Part shown: positions 8,100-15,615 of the stretch, one piece after another
Layout of the letters: the number at the start of each line of letters is the position of its first letter
Position numbering within the stretch: position 1 is the first letter of the stretch
Assembly: GCA_900545665.1 (NCBI GenBank)
Contig: UQZU01000018.1
Location: 1 to 39,844 of the forward strand
Length of the DNA stretch: 39,844 bases
From: an uncultured Collinsella sp.
GTDB taxonomy: Bacteria > Actinomycetota > Coriobacteriia > Coriobacteriales > Coriobacteriaceae
Direction of reading: 5' to 3'
Translations under genes and position numbers: made by a program
Notes under the pieces: generated by a model
Seen by the model: only the letters and a program-made list of their open reading frames with translations
What the model was told of the DNA's origin: nothing
The model's database searches: none

Positions 8100-8852
8100 A
8101 TGGTTGATAAAAAGCAGATTTCCAAGCTCTACTCAGCCGCAAAGCTATCCGAAACCGAGCAAAGCGTACTCGAATACCTACTCAACAATATCGACACCCT
8201 CGATGATATTGGCATAAAACCCGTCGCCATGGCATGCTTTACCAGCATGACGACAGTCATCAGGCTTTCGAAAAAGCTCGGCTACCGTGGCTACCGCGAA
8301 ATGATGTACGATCTCAAGCACCTTCAGCATGTCTCCCGCGAAATGAATCAATCACTCAAAGACAGTAGCGTCCACTTCGTATGTCACACCGGAGATGTAG
8401 ACGTATTCATCGCCGCACTGCATCGCAACAGAATGATCGGAGTAAACGGAGAGGGCTTCTCACGCATCGTTGCGCAGTACATGGCGACTAAGCTCGTTGG
8501 ACTTGGCTTTTTGGCCGTCATACAGGACTTCCTAGAAACCGATCAGTTTGTCGAATCCAACCGAAATACGCTCAGCTGCATGATGCTCATATCCAAATCG
8601 GGCCAGACAGAAGCCATCCTGGAAACCGCAAGGGCATGCCACGACGCGGGCATTACGACCCTCGCGTTTACCGGCAACGAAGACAGCGAGCTCGCCAAGA
8701 CGGCAGACGCGATCTTTACGATACATGACGATCACCCAATGGATCTTAAGAACGTTAAGCCTAACTGCTTTACCGGAAGTTGTATTCTCGCATTCGAAGA
8801 ACTATTGAGTATCTGCCTTGACAATCTAAAACAAGAAGGCCTGGCCCCCTAA
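8100..8852 (+). CDS. RpiR-family transcriptional regulator
   Basis: A 250-aa two-domain regulator. Residues 1-80 form the RpiR-type helix-turn-helix (LSETEQSVLEYLLNNIDTLDDIG, then VIRLSKKLGYRGYREMMYDLKH). Residues 100-240 form a SIS sugar-phosphate isomerase fold (LISKSGQTEAILETARACHDAGITTLAFTGN). SIS domains bind sugar phosphates, so it probably senses the phosphorylated glycoside brought in by the PTS and controls the GH4 and PTS genes on either side. The ATG at 8100 is preceded by GGGAAGGA. It is divergent from GH4 and convergent with the PTS gene. Whether it activates or represses is unknown. Confidence 0.88.
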   Translation: MVDKKQISKLYSAAKLSETEQSVLEYLLNNIDTLDDIGIKPVAMACFTSMTTVIRLSKKLGYRGYREMMYDLKHLQHVSREMNQSLKDSSVHFVCHTGDVDVFIAALHRNRMIGVNGEGFSRIVAQYMATKLVGLGFLAVIQDFLETDQFVESNRNTLSCMMLISKSGQTEAILETARACHDAGITTLAFTGNEDSELAKTADAIFTIHDDHPMDLKNVKPNCFTGSCILAFEELLSICLDNLKQEGLAP

Positions 8853-8914
8853 ATCATGCGATAGGAAGCCAAGCCCTGGAATTGCGCTATGCAATTGAAA
8901 GCCACTTGCGCGTT

Positions 8915-10579
8915 TTACTCGTCACCGAGAACTTCGTGCACCTCAGAAGCGACTTCGCCGACACGAGCACCGTAAATGACCTGGATTGCCTTGTCGCTCA
9001 GGCGGATAACGCCCATAGCTTCAAGATTCTTGGTGAACACCTCGTCGTCTGCAACCTTAGAACCATCCTTGACAATCACGCGAAGACGTGAGATGCAGTT
9101 GTCAAGATCATCAATGTTGTCAGCTCCACCAAGCGCTTCGACAATGCCAACAGCAAGCGCGCTGTCCTTGGTCGCACGGCCCTGGACTGCCTTCTCGGGA
9201 GTACTATCAGACTCGCCCTTTGCCTCAGCGGCCTTTGCCTCGAACTCGGCTCTGCTGTTGATCAACTCAATATCGTCACCATCGTCTCGACCGGGCGTCT
9301 TGATATCGAACTTAGTAATAAAGAACCGGAAGAGGAAGAAAGCTGCCAGGAAAAAGGCGGGGAGCAGGATAAGGTACGGAAGCAGATTAAGCTTCTCGGG
9401 GCGGAATAAGAATGGGATCAGGTCCTTGATATTTCCCTGGTACACCGAAACGCCCATTGCCTCCGAGAGAACTTCACCCAGTCCGGAAAGCGGAGCGTAA
9501 ACGCCAAAGTAGAGCCAGGGGGCGGCAAACAGGAACGTAAAGAGAATAGGCTCCGTAACGCCAAAGAAAACAGTCGAAATCACTGTGGGGATTAAAAGAC
9601 CAGCAACCTTCTTGCGGTTCTGGGGCTTGGCACAAGACCACATAGCAAGGGCGATGCCCGGGAACAACGCGTAATCGTTAATGCCATAGCCAGCCATGAA
9701 GGCCCTAACCAAGAGCTTGTCACTGCTGGGAGAAGCGAGCTGTGCAAGCTGAATGGCGCTATTGCCCACCACGCGCGTTCCATCGACGACCATGGAGCCG
9801 CCAAGCTCAGTCCAATACATGGGCGTCTCGAGCAGCGGATGCAAGCCAAACGGCACAAGGCTCTCGAGCACCCAGCGATAGACAAACGTACCGACCAGAC
9901 CGGAGCCTTTCACGAACGTCGCAATACCCGAGAAGCATCCACCGATGACGGGCCAGACGAAGTACACGATGCCGCCCAGGATGCCACCGGCGACCAGCGA
10001 TACAATGGGGACGGTTCGACTGCCCGCAAAAAACGCCAGCGCCGTTGGAAGCTTGGTCTTGTAAAAACGGCCGGTGATCCAGGCGACCAGGCAGCCCACG
10101 ATAATGCCGCCAAAGACACCAGAGCTGTAGCCAAAAAAGCCGAGCGAGGTAGTGTAGAGTGCGGACTGCTCACTCGCCTGAATGGACGTAAGGCCGACCT
10201 TCTGAAGAGCTTCCACCGTTGTATTGTCGGCAGCCAAGCCAGCTGCTCCAAGCAGAATCTCAACCGTCTTGAGCATGGTGAGATAGCAGACAAGGGCAGA
10301 AAAGGCAGCCCAGCCCTTCTCTTTGCGAGACAAGGAGAAGGCGCAGCCGACGGCAAACAAAACACCGAGGTTTCCAATGATTACCTCGCCGAGACCCTTA
10401 AATACCGAGAAGAACGTAAAGAGCGGCGAAGCGGCATACCAGTCCCAATTAACGCCAAGGGACACAAGGGTCAGTTCGGTCGTAAAAACGCTACCGATAC
10501 CCAAAAAGAGACCGGAAATGGCAATGAGCGTAATCGGAACGAGCATTGCCTTTCCGAACGATTGGAATTTTTCTTTCAT
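8915..10579 (-). CDS. PTS permease, IIC-IIB (glucose/glucoside superfamily)
   Basis: A 554-aa membrane sugar permease. Residues 1-420 are the IIC channel with about ten membrane segments and the sugar-binding signature region GVTEPILFTFLF. A charged linker (residues 430-470) leads to a C-terminal IIB domain with DNCISRLRV, whose Cys near 495 carries the phosphate. No IIA domain is present, so phosphate must come from a separate IIA such as the one at 14871. The start at 10579 follows GAGGG; frames further upstream lack a site. With GH4 and RpiR next door, the substrate is probably a beta-glucoside or a related disaccharide. The 62-bp gap to the convergent rpiR holds only a short AATTGC/GCAATT palindrome (8880-8896). 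Confidence 0.9.
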   Translation of the reverse strand: MKEKFQSFGKAMLVPITLIAISGLFLGIGSVFTTELTLVSLGVNWDWYAASPLFTFFSVFKGLGEVIIGNLGVLFAVGCAFSLSRKEKGWAAFSALVCYLTMLKTVEILLGAAGLAADNTTVEALQKVGLTSIQASEQSALYTTSLGFFGYSSGVFGGIIVGCLVAWITGRFYKTKLPTALAFFAGSRTVPIVSLVAGGILGGIVYFVWPVIGGCFSGIATFVKGSGLVGTFVYRWVLESLVPFGLHPLLETPMYWTELGGSMVVDGTRVVGNSAIQLAQLASPSSDKLLVRAFMAGYGINDYALFPGIALAMWSCAKPQNRKKVAGLLIPTVISTVFFGVTEPILFTFLFAAPWLYFGVYAPLSGLGEVLSEAMGVSVYQGNIKDLIPFLFRPEKLNLLPYLILLPAFFLAAFFLFRFFITKFDIKTPGRDDGDDIELINSRAEFEAKAAEAKGESDSTPEKAVQGRATKDSALAVGIVEALGGADNIDDLDNCISRLRVIVKDGSKVADDEVFTKNLEAMGVIRLSDKAIQVIYGARVGEVASEVHEVLGDE

Positions 10580-10893
10580 CAATTCCCTCCTCAATGAGCC
10601 TCTACAAACGACTATTGCACCCCACGTCCCCACACAGGCGAAACGGAAGATACGTTCGGCAATAGACACAAAGTGATTGTAGAAAGGGACACAAAAAATG
10701 TGCATCGGCATCGCGTAATGCGGTTAAATCGACCGACGATTGCAAGTATTTACGAATCCGTAAACGGCAGCAAATAGGCAGCGAACGGCAACCTGCAGCG
10801 TAGGATAGTCCCCGCAGGCCGACAATTACCGGTATTTTGGCTCATATTTGTTGAATTGTTGCTCGCCCAAAAGCGCGGAGCATCAACGCGCCC
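10580..10893. other. intergenic region with palindrome TTTACGAATCCGTAAA
   Basis: This 314-bp gap separates the PTS start and the feoB 3' end, both on the minus strand. It should hold the PTS promoter, but I see no convincing -35/-10 pair. A palindrome TTTACG-AATC-CGTAAA lies at 10749-10764, 170 bp before the PTS start, and a smaller CACA-TGTG repeat lies at 10690-10702. Either could bind a regulator. No gene is visible, and no clear terminator for feoB. Confidence 0.5.
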
Positions 10894-13254
10894 CTAAGCC
10901 AACCCCAGCAATATGCCCGCCGAATGCACGACAAACGCCACGATCCAGGCAACGGCGACCTGAAACGCGAATACGGCCACGGCATAGCGCGCGCCCAACT
11001 CGCTCTTGACGGCGCCGATTGCCGCCACACAAGGCGGGTACAGCAACGTAAAGACCAAGAACACGTAGGCGGTAAACGGCGAAAACATGGTCGACAGTGC
11101 CGCGGGCGAGGTCGCGCCCAAAAGCACCGTGAGGGTCGAGATGACACTCTCCTTGGCGATAAGTCCGGTGACGAGCGCCGTGGATGCACGCCAGTCGCCA
11201 AACCCAAGCGGCGTCAGCGCCGGCGCAATGATGCTGCCGAGACCCGCAAGCAGACTCTGCGACTGATCGGCGACCACATTAAAGCGGATGTCGAACGTCT
11301 GAAGGAACCAGATGACCACGGTAGCGGCAAAGATAATGGTAAAGGCCTTGGTAATAAAGTCTTTGGCCTTATCCCATGCCAGCATCACCGTCGTCTTGAC
11401 GCTCGGCAGGCGGTAATTGGGCAGCTCCATGATAAACGGCACCGGGTCGCCCTTAAATGCCGTGCGGTTGAGTACCAAAGCCGCGATACAGCCAACCGCA
11501 ATGCCGATCAGATAGAGCGAGACCATGGCGGGAACCGTCGCCTGTGGGAAAAACGCCCCGCACAGCAGACCATAGACCGGCAACTTGGCCGAGCAGCTCA
11601 TGAACGGCGTGAGCATGACCGTCATCTTGCGGTCGTGCTCGGATGGGAGCGTACGGGTCGACATGATAGCCGGCACGGTGCAGCCAAACCCGACGAGCAT
11701 GGGTACAAAGCTGCGGCCCGACAGGCCAAAACGACGCAGCACCTTATCCATGACAAAGGCGACGCGCGCCATGTAGCCCGAGTCTTCCAGAATGGAGAGG
11801 AACAAGAAGAGCACGACGATAATCGGCAGGAAGGTCAGCACACTGCCCACGCCCGTAAGCACGCCGTCGACAGCCAGCGAGCGCACCACGTCGTTGGTGC
11901 CGAACGCCTTGAGGCCCGCATCGGCCGAGGCGATGATAGCAGCGATACCGTCCTCCATGAGTCCCTGCAACGCCGCGCCGATCACGCCAAACGTCAGCCA
12001 AAAGACGAGGCCCATGATCACCAGGAACGCCGGAATGGCCGTGTAGCGACCCGTCAGGATGCGGTCGATCTTGACGGAGCGCACGTGCTCGCGGCTTTCG
12101 TGTGGCTTGACGACACAGCGCCCGCACACGTCACCGATAAAGCTAAAGCGCATATCGGCCAGCGCGGACAGGCGGTCGGTGCCGGCCTCGCCCTCCATCT
12201 GGGTAATGATGTGCTCGATGGCGTCGAGCTCATTGCGATCCAGGTGAAGCGCCTCGGTTACCAGCTCATCGCCCTCGACCAGCTTGGTCGCCGCAAAGCG
12301 CACCGGGATGTGCGCCGTCACGGCATGGTCCTCGATCAGGTTAGCAATACCGTGGATGCAGCGATGCAGCGCACCGCCGTCCGGACCGTCGGGCGCGCAA
12401 AAGTCCAGGCGACCAGGGCGCTCGCGGAACCGCGCCACGTGCAGGGCGTGGTCCACCAGCTCGCCGATGCCCTCGTTGCGGGCAGCGCTAATGGGGACAA
12501 CGGGCACGCCCAACAGGCTCTCGAGCAAGTTGACGTCTACGGCGCCGCCGTTGGCGGTCACCTCGTCCATCATGTTGAGCGCGATGACCATAGGACGGTC
12601 GAGCTCCATGAGCTGCAGTGTCAGGTACAGATTACGCTCGATGTTGGTAGCGTCAATGATGTCGATGATGGCGTCCGGACGCTCGTCGAGGATGAACTGA
12701 CGGCTCACGACCTCTTCGCCTGTGTACGGCGACAGGGAGTAAATGCCAGGCAGGTCGGTAACGCTCGCCTCGGGATGGTTACGGATGGTGCCATCTTTGC
12801 GGTCGACCGTCACGCCGGGAAAGTTACCGACGTGCTGGTTGGAGCCCGTCAGCTGGTTGAATAACGTGGTCTTGCCGCAGTTTTGGTTGCCGGCGAGGGC
12901 AAAGTGCAGCGGCGCGCCCTCGGGCACGGCCGTCTTTGCCGCACGGGGCGAATACGTCCCCTCGCCCAGGGCCGGATGCTCCGTCGTGCCGATTGCGGCG
13001 TTAGCGCGCGGACCCGTATCGGTGTCGTGAATACCCACGAGCTCGATGCGAGCGGCATCGTCCTTGCGCAGTGTCAACTCGTAGCCACGCAGGCGGATCT
13101 CGAGCGGATCGCCCATGGGGGCGTACTTCATCATGGTGACTTCGGTGCCTGGCGTTAGACCCATGTCCAAAATATGCTGTCGGAGTGCCTGATCGTCCGA
13201 TGCCACCGATGCGACAACGGCGTCCTTTCCAATCTCGAGTGTATCGAGCTTCAC
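10894..13254 (-). CDS. feoB: FeoA-FeoB fusion ferrous iron transporter
   Basis: A 786-aa fusion. Residues 1-75 are a FeoA/SH3-like domain (MGLTPGTEVTMMKYAPMGDPLEIRLRGY-type core). Residues 115-280 are the FeoB G domain with GNQNCGKT (122-129), DLPG (167-170) and NMMD (227-230). The rest is the membrane part with two Gate-type repeats (LVGFGCTVPAIMSTR; FMSCSAKLPVYGLL). It imports Fe2+ across the cytoplasmic membrane. I start it at GTG 13254 because GGGGGAGGA lies 8 nt before it and the FeoA domain begins right there; an in-frame ATG at 13305 would add residues without homology and would lie inside the presumed operator. No separate feoA or feoC was seen. Confidence 0.93.
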   Translation of the reverse strand: MKLDTLEIGKDAVVASVASDDQALRQHILDMGLTPGTEVTMMKYAPMGDPLEIRLRGYELTLRKDDAARIELVGIHDTDTGPRANAAIGTTEHPALGEGTYSPRAAKTAVPEGAPLHFALAGNQNCGKTTLFNQLTGSNQHVGNFPGVTVDRKDGTIRNHPEASVTDLPGIYSLSPYTGEEVVSRQFILDERPDAIIDIIDATNIERNLYLTLQLMELDRPMVIALNMMDEVTANGGAVDVNLLESLLGVPVVPISAARNEGIGELVDHALHVARFRERPGRLDFCAPDGPDGGALHRCIHGIANLIEDHAVTAHIPVRFAATKLVEGDELVTEALHLDRNELDAIEHIITQMEGEAGTDRLSALADMRFSFIGDVCGRCVVKPHESREHVRSVKIDRILTGRYTAIPAFLVIMGLVFWLTFGVIGAALQGLMEDGIAAIIASADAGLKAFGTNDVVRSLAVDGVLTGVGSVLTFLPIIVVLFLFLSILEDSGYMARVAFVMDKVLRRFGLSGRSFVPMLVGFGCTVPAIMSTRTLPSEHDRKMTVMLTPFMSCSAKLPVYGLLCGAFFPQATVPAMVSLYLIGIAVGCIAALVLNRTAFKGDPVPFIMELPNYRLPSVKTTVMLAWDKAKDFITKAFTIIFAATVVIWFLQTFDIRFNVVADQSQSLLAGLGSIIAPALTPLGFGDWRASTALVTGLIAKESVISTLTVLLGATSPAALSTMFSPFTAYVFLVFTLLYPPCVAAIGAVKSELGARYAVAVFAFQVAVAWIVAFVVHSAGILLGLA

Positions 13255-13296
13255 GTCCGTGTTCCTCCCCCGGCGCCCGCAGGGCGTTGTATTTAT

Positions 13297-13329
13297 GTTC
13301 ACCATGGCTAACCGTTTGCCATGGCTAAC
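13297..13329. promoter_or_regulatory. two tandem palindromes, candidate iron-repressor operator
   Basis: GTTCACCATGGCTAAC (13297-13312) and GTTTGCCATGGCTAAC (13314-13329) are 16-bp near-palindromes, 17 bp apart. They share CCATGGCTAACC as a 12-bp direct repeat. On the feoB strand they contain GGTTAGCC, the left half of the DtxR/IdeR consensus. They lie just downstream of the feoB promoter, where a repressor would block transcription. Binding by a DtxR-family protein is inference. Confidence 0.55.
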
Positions 13330-13344
13330 CAATTTTAAACTTAC

Positions 13345-13374
13345 ATGATAGCGTGAACACACAACGACGTTCAA
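13345..13374 (-). promoter_or_regulatory. feoB promoter
   Basis: On the minus strand TTGAAC (13369-13374) and TATCAT (13345-13350) are separated by 18 bp. Transcription would start near 13338, so the two palindromes at 13297-13329 fall in the first 40 transcribed bases. Confidence 0.55.
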
Positions 13375-13421
13375 TCGACAGATTGGCGCAATGGGGACAG
13401 GCAGGAGAGTTCAGGGCCATA

Positions 13422-13634
13422 GTTTCCCGATGAGGCCTCTCGGGGAAACTACATCCCAGAATTCTGGCTCGAAACGGGATATGGTTTCCCTAACAGGCCT
13501 CTTACGGAAAATGCATCCCGGAATCCCCGCTCGAAACGGGACGCGCTTTCCCAGTCGAGGCCCTATGGGAAACTGCGTCCCACCTTGAAAGGCAAAACTG
13601 GGGCGCAGTTTCCGGGCGGGGCATCAAAAACGAA
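13422..13634. repeat. tandem array of 62-bp hairpin units (3 plus a partial)
   Basis: The units begin with GTTTCCC or a variant at 13422, 13484, 13546 and 13608, exactly 62 bp apart. Units 1 and 2 agree at about 47 of 62 positions by eye; unit 3 is more diverged; unit 4 breaks off before the inverted-repeat element at 13635. Each complete unit has a hairpin (GTTTCCC, a core with GAGGCC/AGGCCT, then GGGAAAC) followed by a CATCCC segment and, in units 1-2, CTCGAAACGGGA. No cas genes are near and there are no unique spacers, so this is not CRISPR. It lies between the feoB promoter and the esterase 3' end. Function unknown. Confidence 0.8.
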
Positions 13635-13701
13635 GTTGCGGTGGAATAGTTCCTGGATGGGCTGGTTGATGCCCCAGATAGGAACTATTTCACCGCAAGT
13701 T
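13635..13701. repeat. inverted-repeat element, copy 2
   Basis: The left arm 13635-13655 equals that of the copy at 4180-4200 in all 21 bases. The right arm (13679-13699) carries a few changes, so pairing is imperfect. The loop differs from copy 1 and has its own GGGC/GCCC stem (13659-13662 with 13671-13674). It directly follows the truncated fourth unit of the 62-bp array, suggesting it inserted there. Confidence 0.8.
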
Positions 13702-13727
13702 ATTGAAGGGCTGGGATGCCCGTCCTC

Positions 13728-14627
13728 TTACAGATGGCGCTCGAGGAAGCGGAAGGCCAGGCGGATCCAGGGACGGACGGAAACCTGCTTGTCCTCGTTG
13801 TCGACCGCGGTGTTGGCGTTGCCGAGCGAAAGGCCGTGACCACCCTGGTCGAAGACGTGCATCTCGCATGCAACGCCCTCCTCGGCCATGCGCTGCGCAA
13901 ACGGGTAGACCTGCGCGATCGGCGCCGTCTTGTCGTCGGACACGCCCCACACAAAGGTCGGTGGCATCTGACGCGAAACATGCGTGGTGGGGCAGATGTC
14001 GGCCAGATGCTCGTCAGTTGCCTCGCCGCCCGTCACCATCGACAGGTAGTCGTTGAGCAAATCGCGCCCCGTCTTGCCGCCCGTCTTGGGCACACGCAAG
14101 TCAATGCGCGGATCGCGCGTCTGCATGTCGCGCACATAGGCAAAGTCGAGCAATGGATAGCCCAGCACCACGGCATCGGGACGAATGTCGTCCGGACGCG
14201 CCCCGGCAAGTGCCGCAAAGGGGCCGGTCTTCCACTGTGTTGCCAGCGAGGCGCAAATCATGCCGCCAGCAGAAAAGCCCACGACGCACACGCGCTTAGG
14301 ATCGACATGCCACTCGTCGGCGTTGGCGCGCACCGTGGCGACCATCTTGGCAAGATCTGCCTGGGGGTGCGGAAAGCTCACGTCACCCGTAGAACTCGTG
14401 ACATAGTTGAGCACAAAGGCCTGGTAACCGTGATCCAAAAACGCAAACGCCACAGGATCCTGCTCATGCGGAGCGATATGCGTAAACGCACCTCCGCCAC
14501 AGATAATCACCGCGGGGCGGCGGCCATTCGGTTTATCGGGCAGCGGCTCGGCACCCAAATACGTAAACGTCGCCGGATAATCCTCGGTCGGCTCCTCGCC
14601 CCACAGCGCATGGTTCTCGACAATCAT
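13728..14627 (-). CDS. alpha/beta-hydrolase, BD-FAE/acetylesterase type
   Basis: A 299-aa serine hydrolase. ICGGGAF (42-48) is the oxyanion-hole loop (HGGG-like). VVGFSAGG places the nucleophile at S119. WGVSDDKTAP should contain the acid Asp and FDQGGHGLSL the catalytic His. There is no signal peptide, so it acts in the cytoplasm. The best family match is the BD-FAE / acetyl-xylan esterase-like group that removes acetyl or other acyl groups from sugars. The start at 14627 has GAAGGGAG 4 nt before ATG; the reading frame extends further upstream without a ribosome site. The substrate is unknown. Confidence 0.88.
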   Translation of the reverse strand: MIVENHALWGEEPTEDYPATFTYLGAEPLPDKPNGRRPAVIICGGGAFTHIAPHEQDPVAFAFLDHGYQAFVLNYVTSSTGDVSFPHPQADLAKMVATVRANADEWHVDPKRVCVVGFSAGGMICASLATQWKTGPFAALAGARPDDIRPDAVVLGYPLLDFAYVRDMQTRDPRIDLRVPKTGGKTGRDLLNDYLSMVTGGEATDEHLADICPTTHVSRQMPPTFVWGVSDDKTAPIAQVYPFAQRMAEEGVACEMHVFDQGGHGLSLGNANTAVDNEDKQVSVRPWIRLAFRFLERHL

Positions 14628-14753
14628 ATGTGCTCCCTTCGCGCAAATTATGCGCCCTTGTTTTTCGCCTTCAAGCGTACCCCACTTGAACCCGTAGCGC
14701 AGAAACACTCCGGCAATAAGTTTCCCTTCAACTGATATATCACATAATCCCAG

Positions 14754-14782
14754 TTCAGAGGTATCGTTGAGCAGCGTAGAAT
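14754..14782 (+). promoter_or_regulatory. candidate promoter of the PTS IIA gene
   Basis: TTCAGA (14754-14759) and TAGAAT (14777-14782) are separated by 17 bp. The start of transcription would be near 14789, leaving an 80-nt leader before the IIA start codon. Confidence 0.5.
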
Positions 14783-14813
14783 AGGGGCGTTGACCAAGCC
14801 GCGAAACACATGT

Positions 14814-14823
14814 GAAACGTTTC
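14814..14823. promoter_or_regulatory. GAAACGTTTC palindrome, LacI-type operator candidate
   Basis: A perfect 10-bp palindrome with central CG, the hallmark of LacI/GalR-family operators including CcpA-like sites. It lies 25 bp downstream of the presumed transcription start and 47 bp before the IIA gene. A related GAAACACATGTG precedes it. No LacI-type gene is in the window, so a regulator would act from elsewhere. Confidence 0.4.
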
Positions 14824-14870
14824 CGGCAAACCAAACGCGCGATATGCGCCTATTTAAGTTGGAGGCAACT

Positions 14871-15434
14871 ATGGGTCTGCTCGATTCGCTTAAGTCCACC
14901 TTCACCTCGACCGGCGAGGCGTCCGTTCCGCCCGCAGCAAGCTTCGCTACCCGCGAAGGCGTCATCTATGCCCCCGTCAACGGCGTGCTCGTCAACCTGG
15001 ACGAGGTTCCCGACGAGACGATCGCCTCGGGCATGCTTGGCCAGGGCTATGGCATCGAGCCCATTACCGGCACCATCTATGCGCCCGCCAACGGCCGCAT
15101 CGGCGCCACCACTGTCACCAACCACTCCATTGGCATGATCACCGAGGACGGTCTTCGCGTGTTCATCCATGTTGGCCTGGGCACCGTGGAAATGAACGGC
15201 AAGGGTTTTGCCCGCTTTGTCGAGATGGGCGATGTGGTCAAGGCAGGCCAGCCGCTCATCAGCTTCGACCGCGAGGCCATTAAGGCCGCTGGTCACGAAG
15301 ACATCGTGACCGTCATCGTCTCCGAGCTCGACCGTCTTAAGAGCATCGACCATGTCGGCGAGTCCGGAACGCTTATCGGCGGCAACCCGCTCGTCAAGCT
15401 TGGCGACCCGCTGCTGGTTGCCAAGACCAAGTAG
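14871..15434 (+). CDS. stand-alone PTS IIA component, glucose type
   Basis: The 187-aa soluble protein is a IIA-Glc (Crr-like) domain: residues 30-170 hold GVIYAPVNGVLVNLDEVPDE, TNHSIGM with H85, and VFIHVGLGTVEMNGKGF with H100, the residue phosphorylated by HPr. It passes phosphate to IIB domains of the glucose superfamily. Both PTS permeases in this window are IIB/IIC proteins without IIA, so this may be their shared donor; that is inference. A GGAGG site precedes the ATG at 14871. It is a single gene ending in a strong terminator. A short N-terminal extension of about 25 residues precedes the domain. Confidence 0.92.
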   Translation: MGLLDSLKSTFTSTGEASVPPAASFATREGVIYAPVNGVLVNLDEVPDETIASGMLGQGYGIEPITGTIYAPANGRIGATTVTNHSIGMITEDGLRVFIHVGLGTVEMNGKGFARFVEMGDVVKAGQPLISFDREAIKAAGHEDIVTVIVSELDRLKSIDHVGESGTLIGGNPLVKLGDPLLVAKTK

Positions 15435-15472
15435 CCAGGCCCCGCGCCACACAGCAAAAAGGCACCTCGTTA

Positions 15473-15505
15473 AGCGCCCGCGACCATTTGGCCGCGGGCG
15501 CTTTT
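15473..15505 (+). terminator. rho-independent terminator after PTS IIA
   Basis: Stem AGCGCCCGCG (15473-15482) pairs with CGCGGGCGCT (15493-15502), followed by TTTT. It lies 40 bp after the IIA stop. Confidence 0.85.
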
Positions 15506-15560
15506 CGTTTGAAAAACCATCCCGCCAATGCCTTATCTGCATAGCCCAAATGAACCGAGC

Positions 15561-15569
15561 TGCTAGAAT
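15561..15569 (+). promoter_or_regulatory. extended -10 promoter of asnS
   Basis: TGCTAGAAT: a near-consensus -10 hexamer with the TG extension. It would start transcription near 15576, 40 nt before the asnS GTG. No strong -35 is visible. Confidence 0.5.
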
Positions 15570-15615
15570 ACCGAACTGTATGGATAACTATCATTCAACC
15601 GTTATGGGAGGATAC

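Noticed and set aside
10924..12864. 646-codon plus-strand frame opposite feoB
   Set aside because: Its composition (very rich in Arg, His, Asp, Gly) is typical of antisense frames in high-GC genes, and FeoB motifs are intact on the other strand.
13391..13588. Possible small gene of 65 codons across the 62-bp array
   Set aside because: 62 is not a multiple of three, so the repeat is read in a different frame in each unit; this points to non-coding DNA.
13422..13634. CRISPR array
   Set aside because: Units are diverged along their whole length, there are no unique spacers and no cas genes.
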